64,000 bases of DNA from Trema orientale (GCA_002914845.1 JXTC01000001.1:954780-1018779); one strand, 5' to 3'. Positions 50,701-62,257 are shown, counted from the stretch's first letter. Notes: generated by a model from the sequence alone, not told the origin. Numbers and translations: made by a program.

Positions 50701-51902
50701 CACACTGAGATAATCATCCAAACTATCATCCAAACTTTTCAAACCCTTCACATTCAGCTCCAGCTCATAAAAGTCTTGCATGTTTGAAGAAGCTTCAGAA
50801 TCTTGTGCACATTGAGAGCACCTACATAAGAAACCAAATGATAAAATAACATATATTACTAGCAACATTTACCTGCAGATAAAACAAATTCTTTCTTTTT
50901 TTTTGGGGAAAAAAAATAGCCATGTCAGAATCAGCTGAAGCTATGTTCACATCAATACTTCTTTTGGAAAAAAAAAAAAAAAAAAAAAGATAAGTCCCCA
51001 ACTATGATATCTGATTATAAAGAGAGTATATAACAAGAAAAATCAAGTTCAGTGAAGAGGGGTAGAAAGGAAGAACCATAAAAAGAACCCCGTAATAGCT
51101 AGAAGAATTCAAAATTATGCTCTAACCAGATCCTATCTTACGTTGTCACATGAGACACACTTCCACGGAAAAGATCTTGGACAACAGTTCTTGCCTTGGA
51201 AACTTTAGAATGGTTAAGACAACGTTCAAGCAAGGAAAGAAGCAATGTCAAAAACTCATGGCTATCTTGTTGAACTCCATTATCTAACTCAAGTGTCCTA
51301 ACAAATGGAGAAGAGTCTATAAAAGCCATATTACTGGCATGCAACTGTGCGAAAAGCCGTGCAAGCTGATCCAACACTGGCTGTTGTTTCAAAAGATCTG
51401 GTTCAACAGAAAATATGCCTCCACGGAATGATTTATTCATGTACAAGCACTGTAGTATGCTGTTGGCATAGCATGTTGCACCAAGGTTTGTAAGTCCTGC
51501 AGGAGAGTCAGCAGAAGCACGAAGATCAGTGGATGGGTCCGAGCCAAGTGCTTGAAGAATGTCCGATGTCTTCTGCCATAAGCCATATTTCTGGCTTCCA
51601 CTTGGAGGTGGGATTAGCCCACAAAAGCAGTTGGGATTATCTTTAGTATTTACACGGCATCCCTGACAAACTGGTTTCCAAATTTTATAAAGCTGAATGA
51701 CATCATCATCGGTTATTTCACCCGTTATGTGAATCTTCCTACAGAACAACCAAACAAAAGGTATTCAACATACATGACAAGCAACGGTGATAATCAAATG
51801 ACATAACAGAAAGTGCTGCTACCTCAATAATTCCGAAGTGGTGTCAACATTATCCCCTTGCTTGTGTCTTTTATTTTTACTGCGTGTTGTTGGTCTGCTC
51901 AT
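43176..51902 (-). CDS. UBP26: Ubiquitin carboxyl-terminal hydrolase 26 (UBP26/USP48)
   Basis: This nuclear deubiquitinase, the plant counterpart of USP48, is known in Arabidopsis to remove ubiquitin from histone H2B and to support heterochromatin silencing and seed development. Thirteen exons join in phase: 51823-51902, 51142-51738, 50566-50821, 48692-49449, 48197-48305, 47896-48074, 47260-47544, 46972-47179, 45871-45942, 45375-45605, 44679-44942, 44390-44531 and 43176-43270, giving 1091 aa, close to the Arabidopsis length. The USP domain has the Cys box [13 protein letters not shown] (Cys116), a His box NSGHYIAHI (His361) and Asp378 in WWEFDDEHV, plus CSQC and CESC zinc ligands, so it looks active. 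DUSP-type modules follow ([29 protein letters not shown] and a weaker [13 protein letters not shown]), then a ubiquitin-like fold near 980-1050. Exon 5 uses the inner acceptor GCGCAG, because an earlier AG gives the wrong phase. Confidence 0.95.
43919..44160. mobile_element. MITE in UBP26 intron 12
   Basis: Long terminal inverted repeats (GGTTGCCAATCCAATAGGTA at the left; GGGCACCAATCCAGTAGGTA inward from the right) continue into TACCTATGGGTAGGTA and its complement. Both flanks are ATATATAT-rich, so the target duplication cannot be read exactly. A diverged relative lies at 61695-61946. Confidence 0.75.
46484..46625 (+). mobile_element. Possible tRNA-derived SINE in UBP26 intron 8
   Basis: TAGCTCAAGTGG at 46484 resembles a pol III A box, and GGTTCAAGTGCC at 46516 a B box, with tRNA-like spacing. 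An AT-rich body and an A-rich end (AAACAAAACAGAAACAAACA) follow. It lies antisense to UBP26. Exact borders and target duplications were not established. Confidence 0.4.
47725..47771. repeat. (GA)n microsatellite in UBP26 intron 6
   Basis: About 23 GA units on the plus strand, read as CT in the transcript. Confidence 0.95.
49583..49700. repeat. 59-bp tandem duplication in UBP26 intron 3
   Basis: The unit starting ATAACAAGTGATTTGTAATA occurs at 49583 and again at 49642 with a handful of differences. Confidence 0.8.
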
Positions 51903-52844
51903 CTTAACAACCACCTAACCCTGCAGTGTGCATGGATATCAAGATTTAAGAACACCAAGTTAAGATGAAAATTAACTATACAAATACAACTGTCCCAATT
52001 ACGTTTCATACTCTTCAAGCACAAATTTGATAAAATTTATCGAAACTAACCCACTATCGAGAAATCCCAAAAAAAAAATCAAAATTCATATGTTTTCTTC
52101 TTCAAAGGGGAAGCTCAAAGTTCTTTAAACCGAGGCTTTCGTATACAGCAAGAAGTTTTGAACGTAATCTTCTCAAACTAAAAGAAGTTTCAGGTGCATA
52201 GTCAAGCTGAGCTAATAAACTATACACATAACACAAAATAGAACCATTATTTATAGCCTTCATCTTCAATAATGATTCATGGAAGTGGAAAAACCCCAAG
52301 TGAACTGAGAATCCCAAATATAAATTACTACTTACAGTGCTCATCTCAATGTACAAAACTCCACAAAATGCACATATACAAATATATATAGAAAAAAAGA
52401 ACACAAAAAAAAAAAAAAGAAAACCCAAGAAAACAAAACAATGGGAGCTGCTGCTATTTTCCACTGCGATTTTTCTTTTGGTGGGTCGTCAAACAATACA
52501 AACAAAGAAACTAACACTATAAATTACGAAAAGATATAATCCCCAAAACGTAACAGAGTGAGGGAAAAAAAAAACCTAGAAATTAAAGTGCAGCAAAATA
52601 TATGAACGAAGCCGAATCAAAATAAATAAACGAAATTCGAGCATAGTTATCAAATATATAATATGATATAAACACATATATATAGTATAAGATTTCAAAA
52701 GAGTTACCTCTGCAACGAGGAAAGGAAGCTGAGTTTCAACTGTATGGAGAAGAAGATCAGAGTCAGAGAAAACAGAGAAAAAATAATGATAATAATAATT
52801 TTTTGATAATAAAACCCTTACCTTTGGAAAATTGTAAAAATATA
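51903..52844 (-). other. UBP26 5'UTR, 5'UTR intron and promoter
   Basis: Reading leftward, a 5'UTR exon ends at 52708 with the donor GAG|GTAACTC, and an acceptor CACTGCAG precedes 51920. A 5'UTR intron of 51921-52707 is therefore likely. It holds only AT-rich sequence. The promoter lies to the right of about 52760. Confidence 0.6.
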
Positions 52845-53203
52845 GGCCCCGTTTGTTTCGCCTATTTGAATGTGTGTATTTGAATGGAAATTATGGAATG
52901 GGTTATAATTGGAATGGAAAACATTTGAATGGAAAAAATAGTGGAATGGGTTATAATTAGAATGGGAGTATTGGAATGGACCATTCAAAAACACCTCTTC
53001 CCCTCCATTCTTATCCAAGACACAAAAATCCATTCAAATAGTTGATGTGACTGATGAACCATTTGAATGGAAAACTAAATTGTTGAAACAAACACTCATT
53101 CCAAAAGACCATTTGAATGGAAAATTTAAAGTTGTTGAAACAAACACCCATTCAAATGGATTTTCCATTCCAATGGAATGGAATGGGTGAACCAAACGGC
53201 CCC
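52845..53203. mobile_element. Tourist-like MITE upstream of UBP26
   Basis: The ends GGCCCCGTTTG and (inward from the right) GGGGCCGTTTGG are flanked by the 3-bp direct repeat ATA. The interior repeats TTGAATGGAA-like motifs and matches the element at 6060-6367. It lies immediately upstream of the UBP26 5'UTR. Confidence 0.7.
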
Positions 53204-53206
53204 ATA

Positions 53207-55442
53207 GTTTTTTTTGAGGAATTTTTAGTTGTTTAGTCGTTTAACTTACTTTTACTTTCTTCACCCAAAAAAAAAAAAAAAAGAAAGGAGAAAAAAAAGA
53301 ATATACCTTTTTCTTGCATTCACGAAAAATAATATTTTAGTTGAAAAATATTTTCTAGCAAAAAAAAATAATATAACCTAAAATACTAATACATAATAAA
53401 AGTTCACATGATTTTTTGTTTTAGGAGTAGAGAATAAGCTGATTAATTTGGTTGAAGAAAATCTCTTTGCATAAAATTTGTTTTTCTAAAAATTCTACTT
53501 TTTAATAGCATGTGTGTTTATCTTTAAAAAAAATGTTAATACATAGTTATCGTATAAAACATGCACCAAGTTAAATAATGTTTTAGGACAAAATGTAAGG
53601 TATATATTATCTTAAAATAGTTTGGTATAAAGTAGGTAGTAACTATTAAGTACTTGGTTCACATATACCATTTAGCCACTCAGATTACATTTTGACCAAT
53701 GAAGGTATTTTTTTTTTTTTTTAAGGTAATATTTTACTACTACATAACATTGTTAGATTACAAAATCCTTTTTTGAAAAAGAAAAAAGAAAATTACTAAA
53801 TTAATTTTTTTTAATTTTCTATGCCTATGTTGGAAAACAAATAATTTGAAATGGCCAGTACAAATAATATGCTCGGTAATTTCGATAATTTATTTATGTG
53901 ATTACATGTTGAATAATATGAATTAAAAAACAATAATATGAATTAAAGAACAATGTTAAAAAATAGTGTAAAGGACAAGAGGGTGAAATGAGGGCCTGCC
54001 ACGGAGGGAGAGCCAAGTCGTAAAAAAAGGGGTCAGAGTGGGGAGATTCTGACAGTACTTCTATTCAACACCATTCCATTATGACAACCTTCTTTTCTTT
54101 TTTTTTTCTTTAGAATTTATTATTATTATTTATGAGTGAATAATAGGCCTCAAACCACTATTTTTGGAGAATTTAAATGGTCAGGAAACTGAAAAGTTGT
54201 TATTGTAACGATACGTTTTCTTAATCTTAAACTGGCTTATTATAGTTTAAACTCCAGAGAAACACCGTTTCAAATCTCAAGTAAAATTTAAAGATGAAAA
54301 TTTAACAAAATATGTAAAAACATAAGAATAGTAATTAATAACAATTATAATTCACCAATCCACTTTGCTTTCTCCCTCTTACCATATGATTTTAAACTTA
54401 AATGGCCCAGAAATGATGTAACTTTTAGTCCATTAGTTAAATTGATAAAAAACAATAGTGAACAATACCACAGATTTAATAGTAAAAATTATACTTAATA
54501 CCCGTTTTTTAAAACTTCTTTCAAACATACCCGTTTTTAAAACTTCTTCCAAAAATACCCGTTTTTACGGTCCACATTTCATATGAAAAATATGAGTGGT
54601 CCACATTTACAATGTAAATTTTATCCATGAGGTACACATTTCATGTGTAAAATATGAACGGTACACATTTTAAAATGTGTGCCAATTTTGAGTGTAAGTT
54701 TTATTCACGAAATGTGGACCGCGATATACATTTAATATATGAAATATAGACCGTAGTCTACATTTCATGTGTAAAACAGTGGTGGTCTACATTTCTCCAA
54801 AAAAAGTATAAAAATGAGTATTTATGAAATAAAGATAAAAAATAGGTATTTATGAAAATATGATCTTAAAAACGGGTATTTATGAACTTTTCCCGATTTA
54901 ATAAGCATTAATATAGTTAACAAGTTTAAGGCACTTAGTACTTTAGTTTTGATTGTTAAATGGCCTAACAAGGAATAGTTAATTTAAATTTAAATTGCCA
55001 ATTCAAACATTATAAACAATAACATCACTGGTACAAAAATTTAGTCAACTACTTGGTAGTTTCGGTTTTCATCAGTTAAATAAATAAATCGAAACAAGTG
55101 AACCACCAATAAAAATTTCCAAAATTTTTGACATTGGGGAAGTTTAGATAACCTAGAGCATTTAATAATTAAAATGAAAAACTCAACCAATGTACAGGAA
55201 TGTAACAAGGCATGTTACCTACGTATAAAAGCAAATAAGAAAAAGCACATAACGTTTCTCGGCGCTGAATCTCAACATTTACTTGTAGTACACCAACCAA
55301 GCATGAAGCAAACCCATAAAAACTCATCCAGAACACCAAAAGACCCCGTACCTACATGCGAAGGGACAAAGGACGGGTGAACATAAGAACATCTCAACCC
55401 AACTCACGTAAACCCCCAAACCAAACTTCTTAAATCTGATTC
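53207..55442. other. Spacer between UBP26 and Lunapark
   Basis: AT-rich intergenic DNA with poly-A/T runs. Apart from the repeat at 54485-54894 and the likely Lunapark 3'UTR at the right end, nothing is recognised. Confidence 0.5.
54485..54894. repeat. Third copy of the ACCCGTTTTT-ended repeat
   Basis: This is nearly collinear with 15552-15932, sharing long phrases such as 'atgtgtaaaatatgaacggt' and 'gaaatgtggaccgcgatata'. It is closer to that copy than the latter is to 16007-16400, so these two are the younger pair. The ends are inverted repeats as in the other copies. Confidence 0.75.
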
Positions 55443-58400
55443 TCAATTAGCTAAGTCCGCTGCCATCTCAGTTACTTCCTGGATTTTGTTCTCTGGAACA
55501 GCTCTAATGGAGCTGTCACTTGTTACTATACTCTCACTTGCAGAGACACTAGCAGTTTTTAACGCATCACTACTTCCCACACCTCTGATGGAGCCCGAAT
55601 TAGGGGTACTAGAACCAGAAACCCGATCTTCAGATTGGTTTGGCCTGTTTAGAGCGTGACAATGCGGGCAATAATATGTGATGAATGGGAAATCTTCCTT
55701 CCTTGCAAGCCCTGTGCACAGATGAAAAAATATATATATGAGGTGTTTTCTTTGCATGTACCGGTAGGGGCACAAACTCACAAGAAAGAGTGATCCAAGT
55801 TAGTTAAAACCTCACCATTGTGCATGTGGCAGTTGCCACAAATGAGTGCATATGACTGTGTTGGATCCTCGCCCACAAGTAATGCAGCAATTCGAGCAAT
55901 CCATCCACCATCCTGAGCAGGTGATCCTTGAGGATTGTAGTGATTAACAACTAATTGGTTATGCTCAGAAGTCTGGGGATCCTCAACCCCAACAGATTGA
56001 GGTGTTCCCTCACCAGAATGAAGCAATGGACTGCTCCCGGCACTACCAGATCCTGTCTGAGGTTGTTTCCTGTTCCGAAGTCCCCCAGATTGAACAACTT
56101 CAACATCATTGCTCTTCCCTGTTGGGACGTGAACATTAGATTCATCTCCCACAAACACTTTCAGACCTGAATCTGCACCCAACTTAGATGCTAAGACAGT
56201 TGCAGCAGCTGCTTTTGCTGCTGGGTCAGGGTCATATCTCTGCACAAAAGAGCTTTGCTTAAATACCACATGCAAAGGTATAGCACCATGAAATAACAAA
56301 TATGATGTACAACGATGGAGCCACTTCAGGCTCGCCCCCGTCATTTTTAAAAAAATTATACTTTTTACCTTCATTTTATCTAAAAATTTCAGTTTTATCC
56401 TTTATTTGGCCCCCTGAATTTTTGTAATTATAGTTTTTGCCCTCCTTTTATTTAAAAAAAATTCAATAATGCCCCTAATATGACCTACTAATTCTTTTTA
56501 GATTTCTAAACTTTACTTATATTATTTTGAAGTACTAAATTTTACACACTTTGGATAATTTTTCTTTGGACTCACTTTAAATACCCTTTTTTAATTCTAT
56601 ATTGGTCTATATTGACTAATGTGTATCAAAATTAGCTAAACAAAATTTTAGTGCATGCTCCTCTAAAAAAATTTCCTGGCTCCATCACTGATGATGTACA
56701 TGAGATGCACAATGACTACGGAAAGGATGGCTATAAGAGAACTGCAGCAGCTGCTTTTGCTGCTGGGTCAGGGTCATATCTCAGCAGAAAAGAGTCTTGC
56801 AAAAGAAAGAGCTTAACAAATATGATGTATATAACATGTACAATGACCATGGAAAGCATGGCTATAAGAGAGCTACAGCTCAGTGTCTTCTCATATTAAC
56901 AAAAAACAAAAATTCAACTAACATTTTTTTATCTTTTAGGAAGCAATTTGCTTTGATAGATGCTTTAATATTTAACAAATTATTTGCAGTGATTGTAATT
57001 TGCAACAGTCAACTTTACATTAATGCGAGGTAGTGGAGTCTCATTCATGAGATCATTAAAAAATGAAACGAAAGAATTAAAATCACGTCTCTGAGAGAAG
57101 TTGATTTTGAATTCTCATTACTAAATTCCAAACCAAATGGGTACTTTTTCCCTGAATTGGGTGCCCCATAACAAAAATTCCAGAAATTCTGAGTAACTTA
57201 ACTCATTTGTAATTCAAATAAATGAAATAGATGAAATTAAATGAGATGCATAAATACCGCTACCTCAAGATGAACAATGACAATCAACAAGATGCCAAAG
57301 TGACTTGTGTTGGTATATAACGAGTTATGAGGAACGAGAGAGCCAGAAAATGCTTTGATCCTCACCTGAATAAGTTGTTGAGTGGTGTAATAGTTTGTTT
57401 TTTCTTTAAGCTCGTCAATTTTTGCTTGCCTTTCTGCCCTAAGCCTTTCCAAAGTTTTTTGATCCTTGCGATCACCTAAAACATCAAGTGGTTAGGCAAT
57501 CTTATTGGTAAATATGGAATACCACCTACAGGTTAAAGGATGGAGATATCAAATTATTAATAAGACGGGTACAGAGACAGAAAGGCACATATATGCACCC
57601 TCCACTGAACTACGGTGTTGTATAATTTGAAAGGATATTTACTGATCTTTGCTAGAGATCACAAATCCAAAATTCCAAACACTATGGGCATACTTGGTCA
57701 TACAGTACGCGCTAATATGTTTATCTAAACGCACTAAGTATCATATATTAGCCATCAAAATCTATCATGGAAAAAAGCAATGTCAATAAGTTACTAGAAG
57801 CACTAACATTTCAACAACTTCATGGGAACATATAAATACTTGATAACAAATAGGTAGAGACCATTATCAGGCAAGTTAAAGAACTGCAACAACAGCCAAA
57901 TAGTATGACCTAATTACTCCAAGGAAAGCTAAAAAAATTTCTAAGTTTGTCCTAGTTTGTTTTTTGTTTTTGGCTTTTTTTTTTTCCCAATCAATTGAGA
58001 CCAGCACAGAAGTGTACATCAGTAATTAAGAAATTATCTATTTCAAACATTAATAGAGGAAATTTACTATTAACTTTAATTTCCCAACCCTGACTTTATT
58101 CCAAAATATGGAGGCTTCATGAAGTCCAAGTTTTCCTTTCTATTTGTCTCGAAATATTTTGAAACATGCTCCTTGCAAACACCATAAAAAAAAAGGTAAT
58201 CTGAAACTATCAATTAGATTGAATCCACTTTTAGACATTGAAAAAAATCATTTTACAAAGGCAGGCAAAAGAATAAAAATATCCCAAACCTTTAAACTCC
58301 ACTAGAAACAACCTGAAAAGAACTAACCAGGGGCCAAAACAATATGAGAGATACACAATCACTCAGCAATGTAAAAACAAACAGGGAAGAAGCTTTCGAG

Positions 58401-59705
58401 ATAATAATAATAGATAAATTGGAACTATCAAAAAAAAAAAAGGAAAAGTAATATTGTAAACATGGATGAACGTGGAAACAGACATATTAAAAAAATAAAT
58501 AAATAAACACCACATTTGGACACTTACACATCCTTGTGAAGCTTACAAATCCCGAATAAGCAAGAAAAGAGAACGCAGGCAAAAGAAACATAGGCAAAAC
58601 TCGAAATGCTCTCATCTTCCAATCCAAATCCGGTGTTCGTGTTGTTATAATAGCATAACTGACTGCAATAACCTGAAAATTAAACAACTCTAAGCTCATT
58701 GTAGAAAGAAAAAAATAACTAGTGAAAAGACGGACACATGCTTAATAAACATCAGATCAACAGAACTGCAGTGACATTCATTACACTTCGAAAAACTAGT
58801 GTTTGAGATAATTTCGGCTACAACTAGTGTTTGGTAAACATGCTTTGTGTTGGATTATTTCATAATATGTGCCTAAGCAAACTATTTAGTAAGAGGTTTT
58901 AGAAGTGATTGACACATAATCCAATCAGTTTGAAAAACTGTTTTCAGAAAGCTAAGGGCGTGTTTGGTACAGGATTCGAATCCTATTATTCAAATCCAGA
59001 AACAACTTTCATGTAGAAAGTTGGAAAGGTTTTATCTTTCCAACTTTCTATGGAAAAGTTATTTCTGGATTTGAAGAATAGGATTTGAATCTTGTACCAA
59101 ACGCGTCCTAAAAGTCGCTTCCAGCTTAATGAGAATCAGAAATTTATGAAACAACACAGCAATACCAACTGGCCTTTAGATTCAGTAGACCTTTTATCTC
59201 GCATAAAGAGGACATGGTATTTCCACACATAAAACATGATAAATACATTTGGTAAAGAAAGCATCAAGCTATGCATTTTGGTAATTAGACCTTAATTCAC
59301 TAAGGTACACATTGGTAGGAGCAAAAAGAAGTTGGAAAAAGAGGAAATGTCATGTCAAATTGATGACATAACCAACACACTTCTAAAACTCCCATAATAA
59401 TCACAGAAAGAAACAAATAAAAAAGAAAAGGGTACCTCAAAAATGACAGAAAATACGATAAAATGCCTAATCATACGCCTCCAGGTTAGAGACCTCTTCT
59501 TCATTCTGGCAAGGACGGTAGCTTCTTCCTTAGAAATATACTGAAGGCGCTTCTCGAAGTCATCACCATGTATTCTAAAGATCCCATTCCAAATTCTGGA
59601 AAAAATCCCCTTACGCTTCTTCTTCGCAACCCCAGTCGAAGTAGTAGTACCAGTATTACCCGTATCTTTCGTCTCACCATCTCCAACTCCTTTCTCTTCT
59701 GCCAT
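55443..59705 (-). CDS. LNP: Lunapark (LNP) ER three-way-junction protein
   Basis: Lunapark is an ER membrane protein that stabilises three-way junctions of the tubular network and works with RHD3/atlastin-type GTPases. Five coding exons are in phase: 59436-59705, 58528-58672, 57366-57475, 55816-56239 and 55443-55711, giving 405 aa. The order is a charged N-terminus (KKKRKGIFSRIWNGIFRIHG), a transmembrane segment near 82-99, a second near 114-135, a coiled-coil stretch 140-175 (DQKTLERLRAERQAK), a disordered Ser/Gly linker, and the Lunapark zinc ribbon with Cys309/Cys312 and Cys331/Cys334 (CGNCHMHNG...YYCPHCH). No N-terminal signal peptide is seen, as is usual for the family. A 5'UTR intron (59712-60030) is likely. 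Intron 3 carries a MITE and a duplicated piece of exon 4, and intron 1 a fold-back element. Confidence 0.94.
56312..56691. mobile_element. Mutator-like MITE in Lunapark intron 3
   Basis: The ends are ACGATGGAGCCA and, inward from the right, TCAGTGATGGAGCCAGG. They are flanked by an exact 9-bp duplication TGATGTACA at 56303-56311 and 56692-56700. It is AT-rich and non-coding. Confidence 0.75.
56743..56827 (-). pseudogene. Duplicated start of Lunapark exon 4 inside intron 3
   Basis: This stretch repeats the first part of exon 4 and its acceptor (compare 56203-56262, with 'gctgctgggtcagggtcata' in both). The acceptor context differs and, spliced at its AG, the frame would hit a stop at once, so it is probably silent. 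Sequence to either side (56700-56745 and 56828-56885) is also duplicated, with 'ggctataagaga' in both. Confidence 0.75.
58956..59108. mobile_element. Tourist-type fold-back MITE in Lunapark intron 1
   Basis: A 153-bp element that is close to one long palindrome: GGGCGTGTTTGGTACAGGAT at the left and GGACGCGTTTGGTACAAGAT inward from the right, with the pairing continuing toward the centre. It is flanked by TAA on both sides, the preferred target of PIF/Harbinger elements. Confidence 0.8.
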
Positions 59706-60111
59706 TTCTGTCTAGCTTTTTTTTTTTTTCAATAAAGAAAAGAAAAAAATCCCAACTCATAATCAGCAAGAAAAGAACCATAAGCTAAAGCTCCACCCCA
59801 TACAAAGACTGATTAAAAAAATATCTCAGCTAATTAAGCAATAGTAAACAAAACCATAAGACAATCAACAGCATTATATCCAAAATTCTAAAATCCCCCT
59901 CGACACCCCCACCCCCCCACAAAAAAAAAAAAAAAAAAAACCAAATAGTAAAAAAACCAAAAAAAAAGGAAAAAACAAATCCAAAAAAAAATAAATAAAA
60001 AAAAGGAAAGAAAAAAAAAAAAGCAATTACCTTGATAGGAAAGTGATAATAATCGATCTGAGAAGATGGAAATGAATGTTATTAAATGTTGTTCCTGTTG
60101 TATCGGATCTC

Positions 60112-60143
<32 letters not shown>

Positions 60144-60273
60144 GGAGAGAGAGCGTAATGATGAGAATCGGAAAGTGAGTGCGTAGGAGCAACGCTATGT
60201 GAGTATGATGATGATGATGATGATGATGAAGAAGAAGACGACGAAGAAGAAGAAGAAGGAGAAAACTGGACAA
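59706..60273 (-). other. Lunapark 5'UTR intron, 5'UTR and promoter
   Basis: A donor (ATCAAG|GTAATTG at 60030) and an acceptor ending at 59712 define a likely 5'UTR intron rich in poly-A. The upstream 5'UTR exon carries (GA)n at about 60112-60136 and GAT/GAA triplet runs at about 60204-60260. Confidence 0.6.
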
Positions 60274-61009
60274 GGGTTTGTGGAGTGGATGATTTGATTG
60301 GATTGATGGAATTGGAAATTGGAAAAGCTTTTTTTTTTTATGAAATAATAATAAATTTATATATTTTAGAGGGTTTCTTCGTTTTTAATAAAGAGAGACT
60401 CCACACGCACCACACGCTGCGACGCTGTTTGAATTACAATAACACACGACCTTCACCGGCCCCAACCGCTCTCCCTGACTTTACCCTTATAATTCACAAT
60501 TTATGGGAAGTAAATGTGTTTATCAACTCCTTTCGGGAAAAAAAAAAAAAAAAAAAATCTGGTTTATCAACACTAAAAAATATATATATACTTTTTAGGG
60601 AAAAAAATGTGTGTATGTATATTTTTTAGGTAAAACAAATCTGCTGTTATTAAAAATAGGGATATTATCACTTCTATACATGTATTTTGACGACAGTTTG
60701 TTCGGTTTATACGTTGTGTTTTAGTTATTATCAACATTGACCTAATATTTATTACAAATTTATACAATGACATTAACTTAGAGTAGTTAATTTATCAATA
60801 TGATTTAATAAAATTATTCTCTGATCAGTTTTGATATGATTTATTTTCAATTTTTAATCGACAACTTGGTAAATTAACTGTTCGAAATTAGTCAAGATAT
60901 AAATTTGAAATAGATTTCAAATCTAAAGGTCAATTTGATAATAACCAAAACATAAAATATAAACCGAACAAAGTGTCAAAATACAGAATATAAAAATGAT
61001 ACTATTATT
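60274..61009. other. Lunapark upstream spacer, no gene seen
   Basis: AT-rich DNA with a poly-A run near 60540 and AT repeats near 60584. No coding region or repeat end is recognised. Confidence 0.5.
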
Positions 61010-61500
61010 ATAAATCATGAAAATATTTTATGATAACAGATTCAATTGAAGGAGAAGATTCCCCTAATAAGCTTATTTCACACTCTAAGGCAAACCTAGC
61101 TACAATAGTACAATTTTATGAGCCTTATACATGCTAAACATATCGTTAACTATAATATCTTAAAAAAAAAAAAAAAACTAAACACATCAAATAACATGTC
61201 ACTAAACTCAAAATGGCAGATTAGGCTAAATTAAGCGCTTATAGTTTTGTCAATACGTCCGACTCTAGAAATTGGAGATATAGGCCAATATCCTTTGCTT
61301 CCGAATTCTTTGGTGATAAATAGCCCCTTCATCTTTTTTGACAAATTTTCTGTGACTTTGCCTTTTGCATTACAAATTACGGCACCAATCCCGACTAAAC
61401 ATGTATGCATATTGTTGGCAGCATCCACATCTATATTGAAAGCAGCTACTTGAAGGGGAGACCGTTTTGTCTTTCTCATTCATGGTTCTAAAATACTATC
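61010..61500 (-). pseudogene. Decayed LINE RNase H fragment, copy 2
   Basis: This matches 62289-62777 in the same orientation but has lost internal parts. Recognisable pieces include FNIDVDAANN and VGIGAVICNAKGKV, the start of an RNase H fold of the RVT_3 type found at the 3' end of plant L1-like LINEs. The middle of the domain is deleted, so it cannot be active. Confidence 0.65.
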
Positions 61501-61694
61501 CTTATTATGAACATCTACCTTCACTCTTTTAAATTTCTCTAAATATCTTTTCAATCCAACGAACAAAAGTTCTTATAGTTGTTCTATAATAATAATAGCT
61601 ATAATTGCCGTAAATACTTTTCTAGTTTGGCTACACTGCATTTATATGGCCTATTAATTAAAAAAATGGTAGATGTAAATTATATTATATTATA

Positions 61695-61946
61695 GGCATT
61701 CTCGAGTAGGTATTTTTTTTACTTATCTATAAGTATTTTTTTTAGCTGTTGAATCATTATCTGACGGCTACAATGATTTGAATAGTTGAAAAAAGAAACA
61801 ATAATATTATTTAATAATCTTTCTTTCTTTACTTTTTACTATAAAAAGACGTGTATAAAAAATTTTAATTAAACAAAATAATATTTATAATAATTTAAAA
61901 AAAAAAAAAAAGAAGAAGAAGACAATTACCTACTAGAGTGGTGCCC
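61695..61946. mobile_element. Diverged MITE related to 43919-44160
   Basis: The ends GGCATTCTCGAGTAGGTA and (inward from the right) GGGCACCACTCTAGTAGGTA match the ends of the UBP26 intron element. The interior is more decayed. It sits between the two LINE fragments. Confidence 0.65.
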
Positions 61947-62257
61947 ATATATATATGGGCCATTTTATTGATTTTAGAAAATATTAATTAGGTTTTCAAC
62001 AAGAACTCTAAAATTATGACACATATCATTTTCATTTATTTGTCTAACAAAATAATGATTTTAGTAGTTTAAGAAATAAAGTTGAAACTCTCAATAATTG
62101 AGGGACATATTGAGGCATTACACATAATTCATGGGATAAACATTAAATAAACCGTTTTGTTAATTATTTGACAACTTCTTTATGCAAAACTGTTCCTTTA
62201 TATTATATGTTAATATAGCAATTACGTACTAGTACATTATGTTACATCCAACAACTA

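Noticed and set aside
52102-52464. A 120-aa membrane-like minus-strand protein
   Set aside because: It lies inside the UBP26 5'UTR intron, has biased Phe/Leu content from AT-rich DNA, and matches no family.
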